Below, one piece after another: positions 25,165 through 34,128 of a DNA stretch of 64,000 nucleotides. The stretch comes from Candidatus Handelsmanbacteria bacterium (GTDB lineage Bacteria; Latescibacterota; UBA2968; UBA8231), in NCBI GenBank assembly GCA_016867395.1, contig VGJS01000001.1, forward strand, positions 124,001 through 188,000, read 5' to 3'. Within the stretch, counting starts at the first letter, position 1. Each line of letters begins with the position of its first letter. The notes under the pieces are model-generated. The model did no database searches, was not told the DNA's origin, and saw nothing but the letters and a program-made list of their open reading frames with translations. The translations under genes were made by a program, and so were the position numbers.

Positions 25165-26019
25165 TCAGGAAAGGTAGAAGACGTCCTCCAGCTCGATGAT
25201 CCACTGGTCGGGACGGGAGGGGTCGGGCGATTCGGTCATGCCTCCCCCGCCGGAGCCCTTCTCCGCGGGGGCCTTCTTCATCTCGCTGGTGAACTTCTCC
25301 AGGGCCGTATCGAAGTCGTGGGGGCTCTCGAAGTACCCAAAGACGTAGCCATCCGGCCGCATGAAGAGGGTGTAGTTGTGCCAGCCGCTGCGCCGCAGGG
25401 CCTCCAGCACCTCCTGCGGGATGCGGCTGTGGTTGAGCTTGTATTCGGCGACCCGCTCCTGTTTGATCTTCATCTGGAACCCGAGCCGTTTCAGCGGTCT
25501 CTTCATGCAGGCCGCCAGGCTGCCCTCGTCCAGGTCGATGGCCAGGCCCTGCTCCAGGTCGAAATCGATCTCCACCGAGTGGGCCTTGTAGTCCTGGTCC
25601 CCCCGCATGGTTTGGTACACCTCCTCCCCCGCGAGGCAGATGGGCATGGTGTGCCACACCTCCAGACCCAGGCATACCCCCAGGCTGCCATCGGAATAAA
25701 AGGCGCGCAGATCCCCGGCTTCGATCCTGGGCTGCACCGGGGCGACCAGGAACACGGTGGGACAGTGGCGACTGGGATAGAAGGACTGCCCCGCGTCGGT
25801 GTGAAAGGCGAAGTGGGCCCGCTGCCACCCCCCGACCAGGGAGACCTTCTGGGGGTCGGCGTCCTTGGGCAGGGCCGCAGTGACCTTGTAGGCGTTCTCG
25901 GTGTACCCGCCCTTGCGCACCTCTGGCTGGCGCTCCTCGTAGCGCTCGATGACCTGGCCAAAGGGGGCAAAGGTCTCGGCCTTCAGGGGTTCCACCACTA
26001 CCTTGAAGTTCTTCCACAT
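25165..26019 (-). CDS. fusion of ureidoglycolate-lyase-like (AllA) and L-rhamnose-mutarotase-like (RhaM) domains
   Basis: 284 aa. Residues about 1-170 look like AllA: VVEPLKAETFAPFGQVIE, TVFLVAPV, DLRAFYSDGSLGVCLGLEVWH and the closing SVEIDFDLEQG. Residues about 178-284 look like RhaM: GFQMKIKQERVAEYKLNHS, LEALRRSGWHNYTLF, DGYVFGYFES and the ending IIELEDVFYLS, which matches the mutarotase C-terminus. The glycine- and proline-rich stretch before the end is a family-unusual insert. The gene sits between a DUF6785 gene and an FG-GAP gene. A combined lyase/mutarotase for a sugar acid is inference. Confidence 0.75.
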   Translation of the reverse strand: MWKNFKVVVEPLKAETFAPFGQVIERYEERQPEVRKGGYTENAYKVTAALPKDADPQKVSLVGGWQRAHFAFHTDAGQSFYPSRHCPTVFLVAPVQPRIEAGDLRAFYSDGSLGVCLGLEVWHTMPICLAGEEVYQTMRGDQDYKAHSVEIDFDLEQGLAIDLDEGSLAACMKRPLKRLGFQMKIKQERVAEYKLNHSRIPQEVLEALRRSGWHNYTLFMRPDGYVFGYFESPHDFDTALEKFTSEMKKAPAEKGSGGGGMTESPDPSRPDQWIIELEDVFYLS

Positions 26020-26031
26020 GGCTCCTGCCTC

Positions 26032-26133
26032 CTACTTGGCGAGGTTCTTGACCGCCCCCCAGGTTGCCGGCTGGACGGCAGTGAAGGGCCCTGTCAGGCC
26101 CAGGGCCTGCTCCAGTTCGTCCACCCTGGCCAC
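26032..26133 (-). other. 33-codon open frame, possible gene remnant
   Basis: Between the FG-GAP gene and the AllA-RhaM gene, a minus-strand frame from GTG 26133 ends LTGPFTAVQPATWGAVKNLAK. The tail resembles that of the CBM9-like protein at 36647-37564 (TAVESSSWGRIKSYL). It may be the surviving 3' end of a deleted secreted-protein gene, or a small unrecognised gene. There is no clear ribosome-binding site. Confidence 0.35.
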
Positions 26134-26153
26134 ATCGATGACCCCCTTTGCTC

Positions 26154-27755
26154 TCAGGGACCGCAGGTTTCCTCGATCACCAGCAACCTGTCCGCCTCCA
26201 CCCCCTCCAGGCGCTGGACCCTGCCGCTGGGCCAGCGGATCTCCACCCGGTCCACCCTGGTTTCTTCACCCAGGCCGAAGTAGAGGCGCATGTCGCTCTG
26301 CGACAGATAGCTGGCGCTGTTCCTGACCTCCCCCACCTGGGCCCTCGCCCCGGCCCTGAGCTCCACCTTCGCCCCCACCGCGTCCCGGTTGCTGCATCCT
26401 TGCCGGCCCCCCCCCACCAGTTTGAGGGCCAACCAGTGATTGTTGTTGCCCCCGTCGTTACGCAGGAGGGCCGCGGGCTGGTTGTTGTTGCCCACGGCGA
26501 TGTCCGCGTCCCCGTCGTTGTCCCAATCCCCCCAGGCCGCCCCCCGGCTCACCTGCACCAGTTGCATCCCCGGCCCGGACTGGTCCCTCACATCGAAGAA
26601 GCGCCCCCCCTCGTTGCGGAAAAGCTGGTTCTGCTGGGCGTAGGTCACCTTGTCGAAGAGTTCCACGTTGTCGTCGAGGTGGCCGTTGGCCACAAAGAGA
26701 TCCTGGTCGCCGTCGTTGTCGTAGTCAAAGAAGAAGGTACCCCACTTCAGATAGGAAAGGGTGGAGGCCCCCAACCCCGCATTATAGGTCTGGTCGTCGA
26801 AAAACCCCCCGCCCTGGTTGCGGTACAGGCTGTTGGTCTCCCATTGGTAGTTGGTGACAAAAAGATCGAAACGCCCGTCATCGTCGTAATCCCCGGCGGC
26901 CACCCCCATGCCGGACAGGGCCTTGCCCGCATCGTTGTACGCCACCCCCGCGATCTTCCCCACCTCCGAAAAGCGCCTCCCCTCGTTGCGGTAGAGCAGG
27001 TTGGCGGTGCGGTCGCCGGCCGCGTACAGATCCAGGTCGCCGTCGCCGTCGTAGTCGGTGCAGACCACCCCCAATTCCTTGGCCCCGGCCGGCAGCAGGC
27101 CGACCAGGGCGCCGATCTCGGTGAACCGACCCTCCCCCTCGTTGCGGTAGAACCGGTCCGGGGCGGGCTGGAAGGTCTCTGGCCCGCAGTAGACCCTCAG
27201 GCCCTTGGCCCTGGTGCAGACCTGATTCAGTTCCGGCCGGTACTCGACGTAGTTGACCACGTACAGATCCAGGTCGCCATCGCGGTCAAAGTCCAGAAAG
27301 GCTGCCCCGGTGCCCAGGCCCGGGTCCCCCAGCCCTGCCCTGGCCGTGACATCGGCAAAGCGCCCTTTCCCTTCATTGCGGTAGAGGAAATCCGGCCCGT
27401 AAGCGGTTAGGTAGAGGTCCTGGTCGCCGTCGTTGTCGCAGTCACCGGCCACCGCGCCCATGCCGTACCCCGAATTGGCCACCCCGGCACCCTGGGCCTG
27501 CTCCGAAAAGGTCCCATTGCTTAGATTGTGATACAAGGCTGCGGGACCGGCGCTGTTGACGAAGTAGAGATCGAGCTGGCCGTCGTTGTCATAATCAAAA
27601 AAGACCACCCCCGAACCCATGGTCTCGGTCGGCTCCTTCTCCCCTTTGGCGCCGTTGCGGTGGTGGAAGTCGATGCCGGCGCTGGCGGTCACGTCGGTGA
27701 ACTGGGGCTCCGCTGCCGCACGCGCCGCCAGCACCAGGGCCAGCAGCAGGATCAT
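26154..27755 (-). CDS. secreted FG-GAP/VCBS repeat protein with ASPIC/UnbV C-terminal domain
   Basis: 533 aa. A short signal peptide (ILLLALVLAARAAAEP) is followed by FTDVTASAGIDFHH, the usual opening of this family. About nine copies of the calcium-binding pattern DxDxDGDxDLY follow (FFDYDNDGQLDLYFVN, DCDNDGDQDLYLTAYG, DYDGDGDLDLYAAGD). The C-terminus carries the ASPIC/UnbV domain with HWLALKLVGGGRQGCSNRDA, GAKVELRAG and VDRVEIRWPSGR. It probably forms a beta-propeller on the cell surface or in the periplasm; known members have no clear enzyme activity. It starts one base after the stop of the MetE-like gene, so it belongs to the same transcript. Confidence 0.87.
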   Translation of the reverse strand: MILLLALVLAARAAAEPQFTDVTASAGIDFHHRNGAKGEKEPTETMGSGVVFFDYDNDGQLDLYFVNSAGPAALYHNLSNGTFSEQAQGAGVANSGYGMGAVAGDCDNDGDQDLYLTAYGPDFLYRNEGKGRFADVTARAGLGDPGLGTGAAFLDFDRDGDLDLYVVNYVEYRPELNQVCTRAKGLRVYCGPETFQPAPDRFYRNEGEGRFTEIGALVGLLPAGAKELGVVCTDYDGDGDLDLYAAGDRTANLLYRNEGRRFSEVGKIAGVAYNDAGKALSGMGVAAGDYDDDGRFDLFVTNYQWETNSLYRNQGGGFFDDQTYNAGLGASTLSYLKWGTFFFDYDNDGDQDLFVANGHLDDNVELFDKVTYAQQNQLFRNEGGRFFDVRDQSGPGMQLVQVSRGAAWGDWDNDGDADIAVGNNNQPAALLRNDGGNNNHWLALKLVGGGRQGCSNRDAVGAKVELRAGARAQVGEVRNSASYLSQSDMRLYFGLGEETRVDRVEIRWPSGRVQRLEGVEADRLLVIEETCGP

Positions 27756-27756
27756 C

Positions 27757-28779
27757 TCAGGAACCAGACAGTTCCCGGCGCACCAGCCCCGTCCCCTCCA
27801 CCAGGGCCTGCATCTTGGGAAAGGCGATGTGGCGCGGGCAGTGGTTGAAGCCGCAGTCCGGGGTGACCACCAGCCCCTCGGCCGGAAAATGCCTCGCCGC
27901 CAGGCGGACGGAGGCGGCCACCTCCTCAGGGGTCTCGACGAAGTAGGACTTCACGTCGATCACCCCCACCCCCACCCGGCTGGTGCGGGGCAGTTGGGAG
28001 AGCAATTCGATCTGGGCGAACTCGCGGTTGGCGAACTCCAGGTTGAACTGGTCGCAGCGGGCCTCCTCCAGGCTGGCGATGATGTAGGAGTAGTCCCGCC
28101 GGTCCCTGGACCGGCCCTTGAAGTTGCCAAAGCAGATGTGCAGGCCCACCCGGGCCTCGACCCCGGCGCGGGTGCGGTTGAAGATCTCGACCAGCCTCCT
28201 GGCATCGGCCTGGGAGGTGGCGTACCGTGGCTCATCTACTTGGAGGTAGGTGGCGCCGGCGGCCACCAGGGCCTTCATCTCGGCGTTGATGATCTGGATC
28301 ATGTCCTCCAGCAGGGCTTCCTTGTCGCGGTAGCCCGCCTTGAGGATCAGGGGCAGGGACATGGTGATGGGGCCGGGCACGCAGATCTTGAAAGGCTTCT
28401 GGGTGCGCTGCTGCAGCTGTTTCACCTCCCCCACGATGCCCAGACCTCTGGGCGCGCTGATCCGGTCCACCACCTCGTAGCGGGGGTTCTGGTCGTACCC
28501 GGCCGCCCCCAGCACCCGTGCCGGCCGCAGCTTTTCCAATCCGCCGATCAGGCCGTAGAAACTCTGGATGAAGTCGCGCCGGCCCATCTCCCCGTCGGTG
28601 ACCACGTCGATGCCCGCCCGGTCCTGGTCGAGCAGGGCGAGGCTTACCGCGTCCTCCAGGGCCTCGCGTATATCGCTCTCCCCCAGGTCACCCTGGGTTT
28701 CGACCCGCTCGGAGAAGGACAGGAGCCAGCTGGGCAGGGAGTAGCTGCCGATGAGTTCGGTGGGCAAGAGCATGCTCAA
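27757..28779 (-). CDS. MetE-like cobalamin-independent methionine synthase C-terminal domain protein
   Basis: 340 aa with the catalytic TIM-barrel of MetE only. Visible are LLPTELIGSYSLPSWLL, VTDGEMGRRDF, CVPGPITMSLPL and YLQVDEPRYAT. The zinc ligands are in GLHICFGNF (His, Cys) and VVTPDCGFNHC (Cys near the end). The N-terminal folate-binding half of full MetE is missing, as in the short MetE-like methyltransferases that use corrinoid proteins, methylated thiols or other donors. Its role among sugar genes is unclear. It lies 11 nt behind the D-2-hydroxyacid dehydrogenase gene. Confidence 0.85.
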   Translation of the reverse strand: MSMLLPTELIGSYSLPSWLLSFSERVETQGDLGESDIREALEDAVSLALLDQDRAGIDVVTDGEMGRRDFIQSFYGLIGGLEKLRPARVLGAAGYDQNPRYEVVDRISAPRGLGIVGEVKQLQQRTQKPFKICVPGPITMSLPLILKAGYRDKEALLEDMIQIINAEMKALVAAGATYLQVDEPRYATSQADARRLVEIFNRTRAGVEARVGLHICFGNFKGRSRDRRDYSYIIASLEEARCDQFNLEFANREFAQIELLSQLPRTSRVGVGVIDVKSYFVETPEEVAASVRLAARHFPAEGLVVTPDCGFNHCPRHIAFPKMQALVEGTGLVRRELSGS

Positions 28780-28790
28780 AACGCGGCTCC

Positions 28791-29855
28791 TTATACGGGT
28801 TCGCTGCCCCGGCGATTGGCGATGGACCGGGGGGTCAGGTCGAAGAGGGTGTGGTGGCCGTGGAAGAAGCGGTCCAATTCATCGACCATCAGTTTGAAGA
28901 AACGGGGATAGCTCTGGGCCGTGACCCCGGCGATGTGCGGGCTGAGGAAGACATTGGGCAGTTGCAGGATCTCGCTGTCGGGTGGCACCGGCTCGGGGTC
29001 GAAGACGTCCAGGCCGGCGACAATGTCACCCCGCTTGAGGCGGGCGATCAGCGCGTCGGGATCGATGATGGCCCCCCGCGAGACGTTCACCAGCACGGCC
29101 CCAGGCCGGATCAGGTCCAACTCCCGCTTGCCGATCATCCGGCGGGTCCCCGGGGTCAGGGGCGCCAGGCAGACCACCGCATCGCATTCGGACATGACCT
29201 TGTCAAGGGAGGTCTGGATGAAGCCCACCGCGTCGGCCATCTCCCGGGGCAGGTAGGGGTCGTGGACCCAGATCTCCACCTCGAAGGGGCGGAGGAACTT
29301 GATCAACCGCCTGCCGATGTGGCCACAGCCGATCAGGCCCACCCGCTTTCCGGTCAGGTCTCCGTGGATGAAACCAGGGTCGTCTTGGGGCGGGTGGTGG
29401 GTCTGGCCGGCCATCATCCGCCGGAAGTGGGAGCCGGCGTTGCGCAGGGAGATGAGGATCAGGGCCAGAGCCCACTCCGAGACCGGGTAGGAGGAGCCGT
29501 TGGTGGTGTCCACGGTGCGGATCTGCCGCGCCCAGGCCGCTTCGACCTCGATGCGGCTGGCGAAACGGTCCCCCTCCAATTCGCCGATGATCCTCAACCG
29601 GGATGCCTGGTCCATGACTTTGGCATCTATGGTCGGGCAGCCGTGGCACACCACCAGGCCCTCTACCTCCCCCAGTCGCTCCCCCAATCTAGCGGTGGTT
29701 TCTGGGTCCTTGTTGGTGTCGTAGATCCCCCCGCCCTCGCACTCGAACCAGTCCCAGGAGGCGAACTGCTCCAGACGCGCCAGATCCGCCGCGGCCAGGT
29801 AGCGTTCGCGCACATGGCGGTTGCAGGCGACGAGCACTCTGGGACGCGCAGTCAT
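28791..29855 (-). CDS. D-isomer-specific 2-hydroxyacid dehydrogenase
   Basis: 354 aa. The NAD-binding motif GKRVGLIGCGHIGRRL, the catalytic arginine in VLVNVSRGAIIDPDAL, the glutamate in GLDVFDPEPVPPD and the histidine in FLSPHIAGVT are all present. These residues define the D-2-hydroxyacid dehydrogenase/phosphoglycerate dehydrogenase family, which interconverts 2-oxoacids and D-2-hydroxyacids. The substrate is unknown; a sugar-acid intermediate would fit the neighbours. It starts 9 nt after the Gfo/Idh gene and has full family length. Confidence 0.9.
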   Translation of the reverse strand: MTARPRVLVACNRHVRERYLAAADLARLEQFASWDWFECEGGGIYDTNKDPETTARLGERLGEVEGLVVCHGCPTIDAKVMDQASRLRIIGELEGDRFASRIEVEAAWARQIRTVDTTNGSSYPVSEWALALILISLRNAGSHFRRMMAGQTHHPPQDDPGFIHGDLTGKRVGLIGCGHIGRRLIKFLRPFEVEIWVHDPYLPREMADAVGFIQTSLDKVMSECDAVVCLAPLTPGTRRMIGKRELDLIRPGAVLVNVSRGAIIDPDALIARLKRGDIVAGLDVFDPEPVPPDSEILQLPNVFLSPHIAGVTAQSYPRFFKLMVDELDRFFHGHHTLFDLTPRSIANRRGSEPV

Positions 29856-29864
29856 GGCATCACC

Positions 29865-31109
29865 TCACAATCCCAGAGCCACATCGATGTCTTCCTGGTA
29901 CGCCCGCACCTTCCCCGACAGGATCTCCTCCATGCTCACGGCGCGACCGGCCACTGCCGACTCGTATGCGCCGAGGATCGCCGCCACCGCGGTCATGCCG
30001 AGGTGCCCATCCACCTCGGGAGTGCCACCCTTGAGGACGGCCTCGCCGAAGTCGTGGAACTCGATGGCCATGTGTTTGGCGTCGATGGGTGGGAAGGGCA
30101 ACTCGTACACCACCTTCTGGTCGAAGAGGCGGTTGGTGATCTCGGTCATCTGGAAATTGGGCAGCAGCGACAGGATATCAGCCCCCTGCAACTCCTTGCC
30201 TCTCCCCAGCCGCAGGGAAACCGGCCGGCCGTTGCGGTCCCCCGGGGCCCACATGGCCGCCTTGCGGCCGTGGACGCTGCGCTCGAACTCCCCGCTGCCC
30301 CGGCCAGCGCCCACGTACGAGAACTGCACCCAGGCACCTGATTTCATCTTGTACATGGCGAGCACCGAGTCCTCGCCCGTGGCCTGAAGCTGATCGGGGA
30401 AGGTCTTGTACCGCTCGCGGTAGGATTCCAGGTCCAGGCCGTGGTTGTCGGGCTTGCGCCGTATGGGCTCGACGATGAGGCCGCAGCCGTAGATCTGGTC
30501 GAAGTCCCCCATGTAGTACTGGACGATATCGGTGTAGTGGACGGCCATGTCCAGGCCGATGGCCCCCTTATCCTTGAGGTGGCGCCAGGGGGTGATGATG
30601 ATCTGGTCGTCCCCGCCCAGGGCATTGTGGATCATCAGGTAGGGCACGTCGAGCAGACCGTGGTCGAGCACACTGCGGGCCAGGCGGTTGGGCGGGTCCC
30701 GGCGCAGGTTCTCGGCCGTGGCCAGCACCACCTTGTTCTCGCGGGCCGCGGCGATCATCGCCTGACAGGCCCTCACGGTGAGGCCCAGGGGTTTTTCGAC
30801 AATGGCGTGTTTGCCGGCCTTGAGGGCCGGGATGGCCACCGCGTGGTGGTAGGCCGGGTCGGTGACCACATCCACCGCGGCGATGTCCGAGCGGGCCAGC
30901 ATCTTGTCGAGGTCGGTGAAGACCATCGGCTTCTTGCCGAAAAGCCGCTCCACCTCCCGGGCGCCGAGGTCGGCGTTCTTGGGGTTGAGATCGCAGACCG
31001 CGACGATCTCGATATTGCCGATGCCGCTGTTCTCCAACTCGCGGTACGCCAGGATATGGCGGTGTCCCATGCCGCCGCAACCGATGACGCAAAGGGGAAT
31101 CTTTGCCAC
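29865..31109 (-). CDS. Gfo/Idh/MocA family oxidoreductase (paralogue of 22007-23245)
   Basis: 414 aa starting MAKIPLCVIGCGGMGHRH. The EKP signature is in HAIVEKPLGLTVRAC, with the substrate domain holding LDMAVHYTDIVQYYMG. Long identical stretches with the oxidoreductase at 22007-23245 (SDIAAVDVVTDP, RRDPPNRLAR, ITPWRHLKDKGA) show the two arose by duplication. It lies in the middle of the catabolic part of the module, between the sugar isomerase and the hydroxyacid dehydrogenase. NAD-dependent oxidation of a sugar or polyol is expected. Confidence 0.88.
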   Translation of the reverse strand: MAKIPLCVIGCGGMGHRHILAYRELENSGIGNIEIVAVCDLNPKNADLGAREVERLFGKKPMVFTDLDKMLARSDIAAVDVVTDPAYHHAVAIPALKAGKHAIVEKPLGLTVRACQAMIAAARENKVVLATAENLRRDPPNRLARSVLDHGLLDVPYLMIHNALGGDDQIIITPWRHLKDKGAIGLDMAVHYTDIVQYYMGDFDQIYGCGLIVEPIRRKPDNHGLDLESYRERYKTFPDQLQATGEDSVLAMYKMKSGAWVQFSYVGAGRGSGEFERSVHGRKAAMWAPGDRNGRPVSLRLGRGKELQGADILSLLPNFQMTEITNRLFDQKVVYELPFPPIDAKHMAIEFHDFGEAVLKGGTPEVDGHLGMTAVAAILGAYESAVAGRAVSMEEILSGKVRAYQEDIDVALGL

Positions 31110-31125
31110 TGAAGGTCTCCTTGGG

Positions 31126-31902
31126 CTAATAGCCCACTGAACGCAGATATTCGCGGTTGGCCCGGCACGACTCGTCCGCGGGGGTGTCCGCGTAGCTGGA
31201 CAGCTCCCCCATCACCCAACCCTGGTAGCCTATCTCTTCGAGGGTCTCGCGGACCTTGCGGAAATCGAGGCCGGCGATGCCCTTGCCCATCAGGCAGAAC
31301 TTGCCCGGACCGCAGTCCTTCATGTGGACGTAGCCCAGTCGGTTCCGGTATTTCTTCAGCTGGCCCACGGCATCCTCCAACATGAGCGCCGCCACCGACA
31401 CGTCCACGCAGACCTGGAGGCGCTCGGTGTGGGCCAGGAGCTGATCCTGCTCGGCCTCACTCTCCACGGTGCAGCGGGGGTGAGCGTGGTACGCCACGGT
31501 CAGGCCGTAGGGCGCGGCGTAGTCGATGAGGGTCTCGGACTGTTCGGCCAGTTGCTTGAACTCCTCGTCGGTGGGTAGGCGCAATCCCACCCGGTTCCCG
31601 CCCAGAAAGCAATAGACCGAGCACCCCAGTTCCGCCGCATATTCGATGATCCGCCGCTGCCGTTCCATTGTAGCTGCCGCATCCCCCCCCAGGCTGACGC
31701 TGCCGAACATGCACACCGGCGGCAGCCCGTGCTTCTCAAGCAGCTTGCGCACCCTGGAGGGGGTGCCCAGCCAGTCGAGAGAGACGCTGATGAACTCCAC
31801 CCCCTCCCACCCGGCCGCGGCGATGGTGCCCAGCACCGCGTCCAGATCGGGGGTCCCCCCCCAGGTGATGGTCGAGTACCCCAGTTTGAATTTCCGCGCC
31901 AT
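31126..31902 (-). CDS. sugar phosphate isomerase/epimerase (xylose-isomerase-like TIM barrel)
   Basis: 258 aa. It begins FKLGYSTITWGG and follows with WEGVEFISVSLDWLG, YCFLGGNRVGLRLP, and TVAYHAHPRCTVESEAEQ. The metal-site glutamates and histidines of the AP-endonuclease 2 fold lie in GYVHMKDCGPGKF and GWVMGELSSYAD. Members isomerise or epimerise keto-sugars, inosose or hydroxypyruvate. It lies 13 nt after the amidohydrolase and 16 nt before the Gfo/Idh gene, a combination common in inositol-like and rare-sugar pathways. The substrate is not predictable. Confidence 0.85.
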   Translation of the reverse strand: MARKFKLGYSTITWGGTPDLDAVLGTIAAAGWEGVEFISVSLDWLGTPSRVRKLLEKHGLPPVCMFGSVSLGGDAAATMERQRRIIEYAAELGCSVYCFLGGNRVGLRLPTDEEFKQLAEQSETLIDYAAPYGLTVAYHAHPRCTVESEAEQDQLLAHTERLQVCVDVSVAALMLEDAVGQLKKYRNRLGYVHMKDCGPGKFCLMGKGIAGLDFRKVRETLEEIGYQGWVMGELSSYADTPADESCRANREYLRSVGY

Positions 31903-31915
31903 AATCCTTCCTCAG

Positions 31916-32749
31916 TTAGAGTCCCAGCAGGCGCTGCATATTGCCCCCCAGGATCAGTTCCTTGTCTTTGTCGGGAATGAAGGTGCAGTGGGTGCGCACT
32001 GCTTCGAGGGATTGCTGGTAGGTCATGCACCACAGCACCGGCGGATAGTCGGAGGCCCAGCACAGGCGCTGGGGGCCGTAGTGCTCGTAGAGTTTGCGCA
32101 CGATCCACAGGGAGTCCGAGTAGGGAAAATCCCAGGCCACCTGCGAGACGTAGTGGAACCCGGAAAGTTTGATGTGGATGTTGGGCTCCTCGGCGGAGCG
32201 GAGCACCTCTTGCAGGTTGGGGTAGGGCGGCTGTTCGCTGGCCCTGGCCCCAGCCATGTGGTGGCACAGAAATACGATCGCGGGAAAGCGCTTCGCCAGT
32301 TTGCGCAGGGCCGGGTGCCAGCCCGCCCCCAGTGCCAGGCTGGAGATCAGCCCCAGTTCCGCGGTCTTCTCGAAGAAGGCCAGACCCTCCTTGGACTCGA
32401 ACCAGGCGTAGTCGTCTTTGAGATAGTGGGTGTATCCCTTGAGCTGGTACTTTTTGGCCGCTTCCTCCAGCCGGCCGGCGGCTCCGGGGGTGTGGTAGTT
32501 CTCCATCCAGGCGCAGTCCACGTCCGCAAACATCAGCAGGCGGTTGGGATACTGCTGGACGCAGGTGTGGCCGTAGTCGTTGTTGTGGGGGTTGTGGTCG
32601 ATGCGGGCGCAGACCAGCACCGCCTTATCGACCTTGTTGCGGTCCATCTCCCAGAGCAGTTGCTCTACCCGGCCCCGGCTGGTGGGATCGGGCACTGCCG
32701 GCTCGTAGGGCCAGTAGTCCCAGGCGTGGGTGTGGCAGTCGATGATCAT
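31916..32749 (-). CDS. amidohydrolase family 2 protein (intact)
   Basis: 277 aa starting MIIDCHTHAWDYWPY, with the HTH metal motif. Later FLCHHMAGA supplies the central histidines, and RLCWASDYPPVLW the catalytic aspartate, in the order seen in amidohydrolase-2 enzymes (2-pyrone-4,6-dicarboxylate lactonase or L-fuconolactonase type). A lactonase step in sugar-acid breakdown is the most natural reading beside the oxidoreductases, but is inference. It is intact, unlike the two broken family members at 4679-6235. Its ATG overlaps the stop of the TPR gene. Confidence 0.85.
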   Translation of the reverse strand: MIIDCHTHAWDYWPYEPAVPDPTSRGRVEQLLWEMDRNKVDKAVLVCARIDHNPHNNDYGHTCVQQYPNRLLMFADVDCAWMENYHTPGAAGRLEEAAKKYQLKGYTHYLKDDYAWFESKEGLAFFEKTAELGLISSLALGAGWHPALRKLAKRFPAIVFLCHHMAGARASEQPPYPNLQEVLRSAEEPNIHIKLSGFHYVSQVAWDFPYSDSLWIVRKLYEHYGPQRLCWASDYPPVLWCMTYQQSLEAVRTHCTFIPDKDKELILGGNMQRLLGL

Positions 32750-34128
32750 CGCGCTTCCTTTTGAGGGGGGATGGCCGTCGGGTTGGCGGCCAGCAGCCGG
32801 TGGTAGGTCTCCATCTCCGCCTCCCCTTCGGTGTTCATCCCCTGCTGGAGGTACAGGAGGCCCAGGTTGTAATGGCTCTCGGCGTGATCGGGCGCCAGGC
32901 GAATCGCCTTTTTGAAGGCCTGGGTCGCCCTGCCCAGATCCCGCAGCATCAGATAAGCGGTGCCCAGGTTGCGGTACCCCTGGGCGTAGCGCGGGTTGAG
33001 GGCCAGGAGGTTTTCGTATTCCTGGATTGCCTCGGCGATCCGCTGCTGTTTGAGGTAGAGGTTGGCCAGGTTGTTGCGCGCACTGGCGTCCTCGGGGAAG
33101 ACAACCAGGGTCTGCTGGTACTCCCGGATCGCCTCCTGGTGCCGGCCCTGTCCGGCATAGAGCACCCCCAGGTTGTAATGCGCCTCCGCGTCATCGGCGA
33201 AATTGGCCAGGATGCTGCGCTGCCGGGTGATCTCCTCGGCCACCGGCTGTAGCCGCTCAAAGGCCGCCAGCATCTCCTGACCCTGGTCAATTCTTCCCTG
33301 CCGGTGGTACATCCCCCCCAGGCGGTGATAGGGCTCTGGAATGAAGGGATCGGTGAGAATGGCCTGTCTGAGCGCCTCCTCGGCCTCGCCCGTCCGCCCC
33401 TGCTCCAGGTACACCTGCCCCAGCTTGGCATAGGACTCGGCGTACCCCGGGCGCCAGCGCAGGGCAGCCCCGAGGCTGGCTTCTGCCTCCTGGAAGCGCC
33501 CCAGCTTGACCAGAATCTCCCCCAGGTGGTGATGGGCGCTGGCGTAGCTGGAATCCAGTGCCACTGCTTGCTCAAACTCGGCCCGCGCCGCCTCGTACTC
33601 CGCCTGGCGCTCGTGTACCAGCCCCAGGCTGTAGTGGGTGGGCGCGTGGTCCGGCTCGCGCACCAGAGCCTCTCGCAGGGCCTCCACCACCTCGGAGTAG
33701 CGGAACTGATCCAGATAGGCAAGGGCAAGTTTGCGGTAGGGGGTCGCCCGGTCCGGCGCAAGGTGGATGGCTTCCTTGTAGTGGGCCGCGGCTTCGTCGT
33801 TGCGGCGCTGGCGCACGTACAGATCCCCCAGCGCCAGGTGCGCGTCCACCTCCTCCGGGGCCAGGCGCAGGGCCCGCTCGCATAAGGGGAGGGCAAGCTT
33901 GAACTGCCCCTGCTTCATCAGCAAGCTGCCCAGGAGCAGGTTCGCCCCGACCTGGTCAGGGTCCTCTGCTAGCAGGCGCTGGCAGGCGACGATCGCCTCC
34001 GGGTAGCGGCCGGCCTCCGCCAGGCCCCTGGCCGCGTTCAGGGCGGCGCTCCCTCGCTCCCCGGCGCAGCCGGCCAGGAGCAGCAATCCTGCCAACAACA
34101 ACCGGGTCTTAGGTGCCAGCCTCTGCAT
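32746..34128 (-). CDS. TPR-repeat lipoprotein
   Basis: 460 aa with a lipoprotein signal (LLLAGLLLLAGCAGERG; lipidated Cys about 21). About eleven tetratricopeptide repeats follow, with typical cores such as AHLALGDLYVRQRRNDEA, APTHYSLGLVHERQAEYEAA, ARNNLANLYLKQQRIAEA and SHYNLGLLYLQQGMN. TPR solenoids hold protein partners. Here it probably sits in the periplasm, on the inner leaflet of the outer membrane, and may assist assembly of the surface proteins encoded upstream. Its first 20 nt overlap the end of the parvulin gene, so translation is coupled. Confidence 0.87.
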   Translation of the reverse strand: MQRLAPKTRLLLAGLLLLAGCAGERGSAALNAARGLAEAGRYPEAIVACQRLLAEDPDQVGANLLLGSLLMKQGQFKLALPLCERALRLAPEEVDAHLALGDLYVRQRRNDEAAAHYKEAIHLAPDRATPYRKLALAYLDQFRYSEVVEALREALVREPDHAPTHYSLGLVHERQAEYEAARAEFEQAVALDSSYASAHHHLGEILVKLGRFQEAEASLGAALRWRPGYAESYAKLGQVYLEQGRTGEAEEALRQAILTDPFIPEPYHRLGGMYHRQGRIDQGQEMLAAFERLQPVAEEITRQRSILANFADDAEAHYNLGVLYAGQGRHQEAIREYQQTLVVFPEDASARNNLANLYLKQQRIAEAIQEYENLLALNPRYAQGYRNLGTAYLMLRDLGRATQAFKKAIRLAPDHAESHYNLGLLYLQQGMNTEGEAEMETYHRLLAANPTAIPPQKEAR

